This document shows, piece after piece, positions 56,001 to 64,000 of a DNA stretch of 64,000 nt. This DNA comes from Bedellia somnulentella (Eukaryota > Arthropoda > Insecta > Lepidoptera > Bedelliidae), in contig OY755178.1 in the NCBI GenBank assembly GCA_963576735.1, forward strand, positions 5,952,001 through 6,016,000, in the 5' to 3' direction. Each line of letters opens with the position of its first letter. The stretch's first letter is position 1. Position numbers and translations under genes: made by a program. The notes under the pieces were generated by a model, which saw only the letters and a program-made list of their open reading frames with translations, made no database searches and had not been told where the DNA came from.

Positions 56001-56025
56001 TTCTAAAGACATATGTGTGGTTAAT
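55969..56025. repeat. Perfect 28-bp palindrome, 1-base spacer
   Basis: ATTAACCACACATATGTC...AAAAG, one A, then the exact complement. The left arm is SINE-B sequence. Confidence 0.95.
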
Positions 56026-56128
56026 ATATATTATGTCATGTGCTATTCATTAACATGTCTACTTAGTATATAAGGCGGACGTATATATGTGTACTAAGAA
56101 TAAAATACTCAAACAGTTTAGCACTTAT

Positions 56129-59100
56129 TTAATTGACATTATTATACAGCCACTCAGAACAACCCCAACCATTCACTCCGTTGACAGTGTACTCGCACCA
56201 TCTCTCGTAAACTTTCATGTCTTCTTTATCACCCAGGTAGTGAAACTCCTCAGTTTTTACTGTCACATTTACTGTGTAGGTTTCTCCACCTGAAATAGGG
56301 TTACATTATGTAATGTGGCTGTGGTAATGTGTAAGTAGATTGAGACTTATGGTCCTGTTTTCATTTGACTTTTAAAAGATATTATATATTTCTAGTAGCT
56401 GACCCGGCAAATGTTGTTATGTCATATTAACTATTTCTAATCTATTAAATAAAATATTCGGGGTGGACTACCCTTATCACTTAGAAGTATAATAAAAAGT
56501 AATAAACCTATTCTCAGACCTCCTAAATGTGTACGCAAAATTTTATTGAAATCGGTTCAGCCATTTCGGAGGAGTTTGGTGACAAACATTGTCACGTGAC
56601 ATGTTAATTTTATATCTCAGACGACCACGTAGTAAGCATTCAATCAAAAGTTAAAGGGCATGTAAGCAAAGAATGCAAATGAAGGGAAGTGGTTGACAAG
56701 GATTGTACAAAACACTATTACATACATACATATACTCACGACTATAAATCCCTAGAAGGGGTAGCCAGAGCTAAGGAATTAGAAATTCCTCAGCCACATT
56801 TTAATCCGGTCAATTTATACATTCAAGGTTACATAAATTCATAAGAAGCTGAAAATTGGCACAATTGTTCAAAACATGATTATAAATGAAACCTCAAAAG
56901 TCCCCATCGTTCCGAGGTGTGCTAAAAATTTTACACGAGGTCAAAGGTAAAAAAAAATAGTTTTTTGCAATTTTAAGCGAAACGGTGAGTTTTTCGCAAA
57001 ATCTTTCCAGTACAAAGTTGTAGATCAGAAAATTTTCTACAAAAAAGATATCAATATTTTTTTTCCTAAAAGCCACCATTTTGAAGATATAACGCGTTGA
57101 AAAGTTCGATCATTGGTAATCTTCATACTTTGCACACGTTTCCACGCCACCTATGAGGTAGTGTACTTAGCGCGTTTTATTTTAACGTGGTATCTCCTGT
57201 AGGCCTATTCCACGGGTCTGCAGTGATTTTATTTGTTTTAAAACTATTGTAAAATATTATTGTACATATCGGTTGGTTAAAATAATGGCGGTGTAATTGA
57301 AAATGAAATGATTAATATTCCTCGTCTGATTCGTAATTTTCCAGGATTACTGTTTCTTGTCCTTCGTCTTCTTCTTGTTCTTCTTCCTGTTCTTCTTCTT
57401 CTTCTTTTTCTTCTATTTCACAGATCAACTGTCCCACTAGCGATTCCTCATTGGTATCATATGAGTCTTCTAGATTAGCTGACTCAACATTAGAGCACGA
57501 TCGGCCTTGGCAGTTTGTGCATGCCAGGGAATAAAACAGTCAAACTTTTCTGCATCCACATTTAGCATTACAACCTTTTTTACAGTTGCAAAATATTGAT
57601 TTGAGAAGTTTCTCAGGTGCTGGTGGAAGTAAAGTTAGAACTGGCTCTAATGTATTGTCGACCAACTTCCAACCCCAGTCTTTAGGGTCCAGCTGATTAC
57701 CAAGACACACTTGAACTTGGTAATATACTCGAAATAAATGTTGGTGAGCAGCTACTGAGGTTTAAGTTATAACACCTTATAAGTGATGTTCATACGTGGC
57801 GTACATTTGCAAAGTATGAAGATTACCAATGATCGAACTTTTCAACGCGTTATATCTTCAAAATTGTGGCTTTTAGGAAAAAAATATTGATATCTTTTGT
57901 GTAGAGAATCTTCTGATCTACAATTTTGTACTGGAAAGATTTTGCGAAAAACTCACCGTTTCGCTTAAAATCGCAAAAAACTATTTTTTTTGACCTTTGA
58001 ACCCGTGTAAAATTTTTAGCACACCTCGGAACGATGGGGACTTTTGAGGTTTCATTTATAATCATGTTTTGAACAATTGTGCCAATTTTCAGCTTCTTAT
58101 GAATTTATGTAACCTTCCTCTTTATTTTAGGCCTAAATTGACCGGACTATTTGGAAAATTTAGTGGGAAAAGGATGGTAAAGTAAAGGTTATTGGTGATG
58201 GGTCTCCAGCCGCATCGCCCAAAAATCCCTTAAAAGCCCCAATACCGTTAGTCCGTTCTTACGTACACCCATCTGTAGAAATGGGGTAGTGCTATTCTAA
58301 GCCGACACTACACGGCAAACACTATTACTGGGATTTTTTAAGTGATGTTCATCGATGTAGCTGGAGAACTTCACCAACAATCTATTATCTTTTTCCTTGT
58401 TAACTTCCATAAGGCTGAGCAAATTCTAATCCGAATCTCTGGCTACCTCTTTTTATGATTTATAGCCGTGAGTTTATATGTACGTACAAAATGGCTATCG
58501 ATAGTCAGTGGGAACTGGAACCAATTGCAATTGCATTATTAGTTTAACCCACAGTTTGACCGCTGCAGTATCATAAGAAATAAGTAATAGTTTTTAATTA
58601 GTTCATATTCCGAAACGTGGAGACTGAAAGAGCATGAATGGAAAGATAGATATGGCGATAGTATCTGCCTGCCCCTACCCCAAATCAGTGTCTTTTTAAA
58701 AATGTTGTTACTATTACTTTAATTTTATAGTATCTGTCTAGCTGCGTAGTGTCGTAGTATAGCACTACCCCATTTCTTCCGGTGGGTGTAAGTAAGGGGT
58801 AACTAACGGTATTGGGATTTTAAGGAATTTTTGGGCAATACAGTTGGAGACTAATCACCAACAACCTTTTTTTGTTAACACCTTTTCCCTACGCAACCTC
58901 CAAAAGTGGCTGAGGAATTTCTAATTTCGTAGCTCTGGCTACCCCTTCAAGGGATTTATAGCCGTGAGTATATGTATGTATGCCATCTATCTTTGCTCAA
59001 CCTTACCAGAATTAAACGAAAACCCGTAGTCTTTAGGCATTATCTTGTTTTCTCCATGTTGGAATAGCTTGAAATCGCATGTGTCCACCGCTCGGACGCC

Positions 59101-59913
59101 GTGCGCGAAGTCGGTCCGGCCTCTTTCATACAGGATATCGTTGTTTGGCGACATGAAACCCACGGTTAAACTGGAAATAATACCGTTCGTTTAAAACAAT
59201 TTAATGCTGATAAAGTTTTCTTTTTAAATAGTTCTGCATGCATATAATATTTTTATTAATCGAAAAGCAATTGTTAATTAGTTTAAGTAATCTTAATTAA
59301 GTAGAAGAATATCTGCGGCCACTTCCAAATGTGTATTCGAATTTATATGGTTTCGACAGCGATAATTCTACAAATTGCGACGCAAACGGCAATCGTAAAA
59401 CACCCGTATAATAAATGGGAGTTGCTTTAAAGTGATTACTTTCTTATGCCCACTAAACTTCCAAAAGAGGCTGAGGGATTTTTTCCCGAAAATGTCCGGC
59501 TTCGCCTTTTTGAGAACCATTGAGACTGTCGATTGTGTCGCAAGTGGCAATATTGATGTTATCAAAACGCATACTTTATTATGATTTTATTCTGCAACTA
59601 ATGACACTCTTGCGACCGCAAGATATACTTAATCAGGGGGTCGTCCGTACGGTTAATAAATTAGAGGTGTGTGAGGTAAAAACCTTCGACTTACTGTGAC
59701 AGCAAAGTGGGTTGCGAAATACATCCAACAGCAATATGATCACCATTCTCCAAATATATGAAATGGTAGACGTAGCGATGGATGGAGCGCCAATTCCTAT
59801 TAGGCCCAAAACTATGGTCTCTCAAACAACGCATAGATAGATAGGACTTGGTGTCGTCAATAGAGACCGTCCCTTGTATTTCGCCGAATTGCTCGTAATG
59901 GTCTTCTCGGTTT
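56129..59913 (-). CDS. 3' part of a PEP-synthase/PigC-like protein gene (last three exons)
   Basis: Minus-strand exons 59695-59913, 59007-59170 and 56129-56289, with strong splice sites and matching phases (2, then 1), ending in a stop. They encode about 180 residues: MRCLRDHSFGPNRNWRSIHR, VAVGCISQP-type text, DTCDFKLFQHGENKIMPKDYG, and NGVNGWGCSEWLYN at the C-terminus. These motifs match what I remember of the C-terminal half-domain of insect proteins annotated as phosphoenolpyruvate synthase, rifampicin phosphotransferase or PigC-like. Function in insects is unknown. Upstream exons must lie beyond 64,000; the env-bearing element would then sit in an intron. Confident that it is a gene, less so of the family. 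Confidence 0.75.
56394..56605 (-). mobile_element. Helitron 3'-end-like fragment
   Basis: Begins CTAGTAGCTGACCCGGCAAA and contains ATTCGGGGTGGACTACCC and TTTCGGAGGAGTTTGG, sequences I associate with lepidopteran Helitron 3' regions. In the last intron of the minus-strand gene. Confidence 0.5.
56721..58314 (-). repeat. SINE-A copy split by a 1.35-kb TIR element
   Basis: Tail half 56721-56801 and head half 58150-58314 resume exactly across the insertion (CAGCCAC...TTTGGAAA). Confidence 0.85.
56802..58149 (-). mobile_element. Long-TIR DNA transposon with CXC-type ORF remnant
   Basis: About 340-bp inverted repeats (56802-57140 and 57805-58149; termini TAATCCGGTCAATTTA / TAGTCCGGTCAATTTA). Minus-strand remnant 57310-57760 encodes RVYYQVQVCLGNQLDPKDWG..., CNCKKGCNAKCGCRKV, one in-frame stop, then a Glu-rich C-terminus. 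The cysteine spacing resembles CXC (tesmin-like) domains found in transposon-encoded arthropod proteins. No catalytic domain left. Flanks share TTT, so a 3-bp TSD is possible but weak. Confidence 0.8.
58330..58480 (+). repeat. SINE-A 3' half, diverged
   Basis: GGCTGAGCAAATTC and TTATAGCCGTGAGTTTATATG identify it. Lies tail-out beside the head of the split copy. Confidence 0.55.
58741..58982 (+). repeat. SINE-A copy ending 25 bp from an exon
   Basis: Complete to the GTATGTATG tail. The next feature is the donor side of the minus-strand exon 59007-59170. Confidence 0.8.
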
Positions 59914-60349
59914 CTGTAATGGAAATATGTGGTTATTTTGCAAGAGAAAATTGATAGTGTGCGGGTAAGTGTTGGTGATAGTTGATAATGATAATAATAA
60001 AACACGAGTCCACAGATGATAATAAATATACTGATAAAATTAACAAATTATGATACAAATGATATTGATATGCGCGTCGCGATTGATAGATGATTTTGGA
60101 CTGACAAATACGCGTTAACGCGGTTCGACCTAAAACTAACTATTGGTGACAAAGGTGTTCGAGTGCATTGCACCGAACATATTCCCACCGGGACAAGATA
60201 ACAGTATTAAATACAATTCAAATGCTAAATTACAACTCTACCCCTTAATAACCCAAATTATATGATAGGAAACTCTATTTAATAAACTAGTCATTAAATT
60301 ATACCCCAATTAAAGTAAACAATATTTAAAATAAAAATTCAATTAAACT
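59914..60349 (-). other. 3' flank and possible LTR of the env-bearing element
   Basis: Downstream of the env stop, a minus-strand purine run (AAGGGGTAGAG, around 60237-60247) could be the polypurine tract. A TG...CA-bounded stretch of roughly 59928-60236 could be the 3' LTR. The other LTR is outside the window, so this is unproven. Confidence 0.25.
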
Positions 60350-61966
60350 TTATACTCGACTATCTTCAACGTCAATGTACACTCTTTTAGTAATTATGGG
60401 AGATGTTGCTATGTCCACCATTGATTGGCTTTGCTCACTTAACACATAACCACTAGGCTGACGGTCAGCCGTGCTCTGCTTTCGCGCACTTATCACACTA
60501 TCACTAAAAACACTATCACTTAACACTCTATCACTTATCACTCTATCACTTATCACTCTATCACTTATAACACTTAATTCAGTCTGCTGCTGTGGCTCGG
60601 CGCGGGGAGCGCGTCCCGGGCTCCCGCGCCGCCGCCACCACACCGCCACTGCTAGCCCGACGGCTCCTGCCACCCCCATGTATGACACAACATACTGGTG
60701 AATGTCATGTCCCGACAGTTCTATATCTTCATTCATATCTTCATGCTTTAATAATTCAATTTTTTGCTTCACGTCGCTGAGTGAGGTTGAAAGGTTTGTG
60801 TCGCTAGTGCTATAGTTATACGCAGTGGGCATGGTTAAATTCAAAAAGTGATTTATTGGTGCTATTTCAAAGTCATAAATCATCTGATGACTGATGTTTA
60901 ACGTATTTGTTTGTGGTATGTTCGAATAAAATGTGAAATCTCTCCCTTTAGCTATACATTTATTTTCTAAGCGTATAATACCAGAATTCTCCAATTGTAT
61001 GGTCTTAATATCATGGTCGCAAATAATTCTCATGGTGTATAAGTAACAATGAAAATATAAATATGTAGAAGGCTCTGTTAATTCAAACCATTGATCCATG
61101 CATGTAGTTGTTTGTATTTGACAATTTCCATTATTATCTAATTTACAAAAGTTTTCTTCTGCACTCATTTGTTTAATAGGGCTATTTAGTTTGCATAAAT
61201 AAACCTTTCTTTGGTGTAAGCACTGCTGTAGTTCATAATTATTAGTGTTTATGTATGCGTCCTTTGGTAAATTCATTGCAACATGAGATGCTCTTGGAAT
61301 TATTTGGATCATTCTGTCGTTAATATTGTGTGGGACAGCAATTAATTTATATAATTGGAAATTATCACGACTGATCAGAGGAAATTTGATTTCAAATATC
61401 ACGTAGTCGTTAGTTATTCTTGATTTTACGCTTAAAAGCTTGTATATTTCGTGATAGCCGCTTGATATATCTTCTATCGGTAATGTAAGGTCCTTTGTGA
61501 GTTGGCTAGATATAATTTGCAACTCCTTTCGGAACTGTTCCGGGCTCAGAAGATGTATGTTAAAGCGCCCATGATAAATATCTAATAATGTGCTCAATAA
61601 GGCATCTTGCACCCTCCTTAAATTTGATATTATGTTAACAGCGGTGATAGATGTCAGTGAAAAATCTTCAGATATGGTTAATCTACTAACTTGTAAGGTA
61701 ACGTTGTCAATCGAGGTATCTAATTTGTAAAGATGCTTGCTGATAGTTTTATGCTGATTCGTCATGATTTCTTCGGTTCTTTTCAAAAGGTTATATTCAG
61801 CTTCGATTACTGAGGTCTGATTTTTATAGAGCGTATATATATGTTTGGTATTTTCTTTTAATAATTTAATATCTTGTGTGTATTTTTCTGCGAATCTCTC
61901 ATCCAATATACCGAACAAGCTGTTTGCAACATAACCCACGCCGTCGATAAGGCCGCGGCGCCGACG
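60350..61966 (-). pseudogene. env: Baculo_F-type env gene of an endogenous retroelement, 3' part
   Basis: Encodes most of the large (F1-like) subunit of an envelope fusion protein of the kind shared by insect errantivirus-like elements and baculovirus F. In order: the region just after the basic cleavage site with a hydrophobic fusion-peptide-like stretch, a long helical ectodomain, several cysteines, a membrane span at about residues 451-470 of the 564-codon frame, and a ~94-residue cytoplasmic tail. The frame is uninterrupted from the break to the stop at 60350. The ATG at 62044 lies inside the inserted transposon, so the frame's first ~26 codons are not env. The gene is split at the cleavage-site region by a Transib element. 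Confidence 0.85.
60485..60574 (-). repeat. 15-bp tandem repeat in the env cytoplasmic tail
   Basis: Six units of five codons (V-I/L/F-S-D/A-R/S), the first three identical at protein level. Confidence 0.9.
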
Positions 61967-63737
61967 CACATAGGGCGAAACACTTAAATTACGACGACAA
62001 AAATATAAATTGCTACTTATTATGGAATTATGTATTTTAATCACTTATTAGTGTTATATCAATCTTTTGATTGATTTCTATAACTATTTCATTCATTTTA
62101 ATATGAAATAAGTACTTACTTAAGTGGGTATACAAAAAATAAACAACAATAAATAGGAGTGGTTCCGTAAAAGGCGTATATTTTTACAAATTACATTATA
62201 AAATAATGAAATCCTAACACGGCTAAAAATCACCGTCAATGTTATCATCATCCTCATCATCACTATCTTCTTCATCATCAGCACCATCTACACGTAAAAA
62301 TGAAGGCACAGTCAACATTTTCATTATTTCCTCATTGAGAGGTGTTTTCTTAGACTTTTTAGGCTTTGGTCGCATGGCACTTATCAATGGATCGGAGTTC
62401 ACCAACATCCAGTGAATAATGTCTTCATTTGTATTCATTCTAGAAGTTTTTCTAGAGTGGAATCGTCTGATGTTTTTAAAGTCTTTCTGACTGGCTTCAA
62501 TGACGTCTTCGGAAAGCTGACCCACTGGCAACGGCAACGAAGCAATTATATCACTGCCATGAATAAGCAGTTTGTGGACTGAGGCACTCATCTTGTACCT
62601 TCCGTATAGCTCCACACACTTATTTGCTGTTATTAGGCAGTATTCTTTAAATAACTCCACATTAACATAGTGGCTTCTAGAAATAACTTTTAAAATATTT
62701 CCTAATCGTATGATAAAACCTTCATCGATACCAGTCATTTCAGCCACCTTTGTTGTATTATTGAAAAAAATACTACCAGTATTACCGTCATTTGTGTTGC
62801 CACCACCCTGTTTAGGTTGGTCAACAACCAAGCCAAGCTCATCGTAAAATTTTTCTGTAAGAGTTTTCTTTCTTTTAGATATCACGTCTTGTGCAGTCTT
62901 TCCCCTTGCTTGCCATTGCTTTAACTCTAATGTGTAGCCTTTCATGCATCCGATTGCCCTGACGCCACTTAGAAAACAGTTTGACCAAAAAAAATTTTAG
63001 CACTGTCTCAACACGCTTTTCAGTTTCTGGACCACATGTTTGAACATCCAAAGTATGCAAAATATATCTAAATAATCGTTCATTACACTTTAATGAGGAG
63101 TACTTGAAGTAATTTTCACTTTTTAAGACTAAATAAAGTTCTTTTCTTGTGATACGTTTTGGCGTTTCTGTGGAGTCACTCCGACTACCTAAAAACAAAT
63201 GAAAAAGTTATGAACACGGGACGACATGGGCCGATAAAACAGGCATGATTCTAATGCTAACGAATAAGACTATCAGATAAACTTTCAATTAACAAGGTAC
63301 CTTGAGGTACTTTTTTTAAAAGCTTAGACAAATTTTTCAATAGCAAAACTTTTGTTTATTTTTTACTTCATATGCAAAATAGGTTTCATTCCCTAGTTAA
63401 TTTAGGTTTCACGACATCAAAAACAATTTTATTTACAGTACTAACCACTAGGAACAGCCTCCATACTAAATAAACAGAAAAACAATTGTTGTAATTGAAT
63501 TATCACACATTCACTTAGCCTCGCGTTTAGATCAAAACTGAGAAGGCTCCTTTTGTTTTGCAGGTAGCGCGCCCTTCTCCATTTTTTTATATATGCTTAT
63601 GTGCCACTGTGACTAAAACTTGTTTTGCTTTCTATGCTATGGACATTAAGGAACGTTTTCCCGTAAAAATATTGAACATTAAGGACTTAAGAATTATTTA
63701 CTTTTGTCGTCGTAATATAACAGTTTCGCCGTACGTG
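61967..63737 (-). mobile_element. Transib DNA transposon with 5-bp GC-rich TSD, inserted in env
   Basis: Both ends begin CAC(A/G)TA(G/C)GGCGAAAC and share ~42-bp TIRs (ATTACGACGACAAAA conserved). CGACG is duplicated at 61962-61966 and 63738-63742. A CAC start and 5-bp GC-rich duplication are Transib hallmarks. Length 1771 bp, shorter than a full element. Confidence 0.9.
62223..63198 (-). pseudogene. Transib transposase, C-terminal part, frameshifted
   Basis: Minus-strand frames 62875-63198 and 62223-62945 overlap and look like one protein broken by a frameshift between about 62950 and 63010. The C-terminal part has NTNDGNT, SASVHKLLIHG, the GQLSEDVIEASQKDF region that aligns with the RAG1/Transib third acidic residue (E of IEAS), HSRKTSRMNTNEDI, and an acidic tail. 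A likely acceptor (TTTGTTTTTAG at ~63189) suggests an intron. The upstream catalytic aspartates are missing. Related to RAG1 by ancestry only. Confidence 0.8.
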
Positions 63738-64000
63738 CGACGCTGTCTGGAGTGAAACCCTTCTCTTGTTTCAAATGCCTGATTCAGCAGAAGCTCATTG
63801 TAGTATTGTAATTCCTTTTGATCGTGTTCTAATTGTTTTAATATCATATTGCATCGTGTGTGGTCTTGAATTATCGCACATATCTTTTGTAAATATAGTA
63901 AGTATTTTTCAGTTGCTCGAAATCCTTCCCAATAAGGAGCCATATTAAAGTAACTTATCATAGTCCAGTCATCGCGAATAAGTCTTAAGTTCGCAACAGG
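63738..64000 (-). pseudogene. env: Env gene, N-terminal-side fragment, continues past the window
   Basis: The minus-strand frame is open from the Transib junction to the right edge and encodes the small-subunit side of the envelope protein (helical, paired cysteines, basic residues at the junction). It belongs to the same gene as 60350-61966. The two parts adjoin in a compatible frame if the transposon and one TSD copy are ignored, and no other lesion is visible within the window. Confidence 0.75.

Noticed and set aside
57310..57440. Glu-rich host protein (GAA/TTC-rich run)
   Set aside because: It is the acidic tail of the transposon-encoded CXC remnant inside long TIRs.
60485..60574. CRISPR-like short repeats
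   Set aside because: The units are contiguous 15-bp codon repeats inside an env frame, without spacers, in a eukaryotic genome.
60471..60780. Plus-strand ORFs over the env tail
   Set aside because: They are antisense to the continuous env frame and reflect its repeats and GC-rich codons.
62223..62945. Host gene related to RAG1
   Set aside because: It is bounded by Transib TIRs and a 5-bp TSD and is frameshifted.
63558..63755. Plus-strand ORF similar to the start of the 60350-62044 frame
   Set aside because: The resemblance comes from the two inverted terminal repeats of the Transib element, not from a second env copy.

Overview
The window looks like nuclear DNA of a lepidopteran insect (moth or butterfly). 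It is AT-rich, its genes are split into many short exons, and the introns are packed with Helitrons, tRNA-headed SINEs, hAT and Transib transposons and RTE-like LINE tails. One gene is an IR75-lineage chemosensory receptor. The species cannot be named from the sequence alone.

Layout. Positions 1-5,000 hold decayed repeats, one orphan first exon on the minus strand (2762-2879) and one unassigned coding-looking ORF (3568-3768). Positions 5,097-18,484 (+) carry a complete 11-exon ionotropic receptor of 631 codons. Its sixth intron holds a LINE tail, a broken Ty3/mag-like LTR element and a Helitron. Extra copies of its last exon lie just downstream. Positions 18,600-24,200 are gene-poor repeat DNA. 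Positions 24,243-28,867 (+) are a 4-exon Ly6/uPAR-type small GPI-anchored protein whose last intron holds a Helitron, a SINE and a short hAT element. Positions 29,860-47,977 (+) are a complete 10-exon INPP5E-type inositol polyphosphate 5-phosphatase of 639 codons ending in a CaaX box. Its introns contain two hATs, a Ginger-like element, a Tc1-like element, two fold-back SINEs and a partial duplicate of exon 9. Positions 48,000-55,400 are AT-rich with no recognised gene. Positions 56,129-59,913 (-) carry the last three exons of a gene resembling insect PEP-synthase/PigC-like proteins. From 60,350 to the right edge (-) lies a Baculo_F-type env gene of an endogenous retroelement, split by a Transib transposon.

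The host genes are functionally unrelated (chemosensation, Ly6 surface protein, phosphoinositide signalling, unknown enzyme-like protein). I see no operon-like logic between them. What unifies the window is mobile DNA. Many insertions have readable target-site duplications, several are nested, and a striking number end within 10-50 bp of a splice site. Three repeat families (an RTE-like LINE and two SINEs) share the same 3' hairpin and (GTAT)n tail, which suggests that one LINE machinery mobilises both SINEs. Exon coordinates were derived by hand from splice consensus and reading phase. All three complete models keep frame across every junction.
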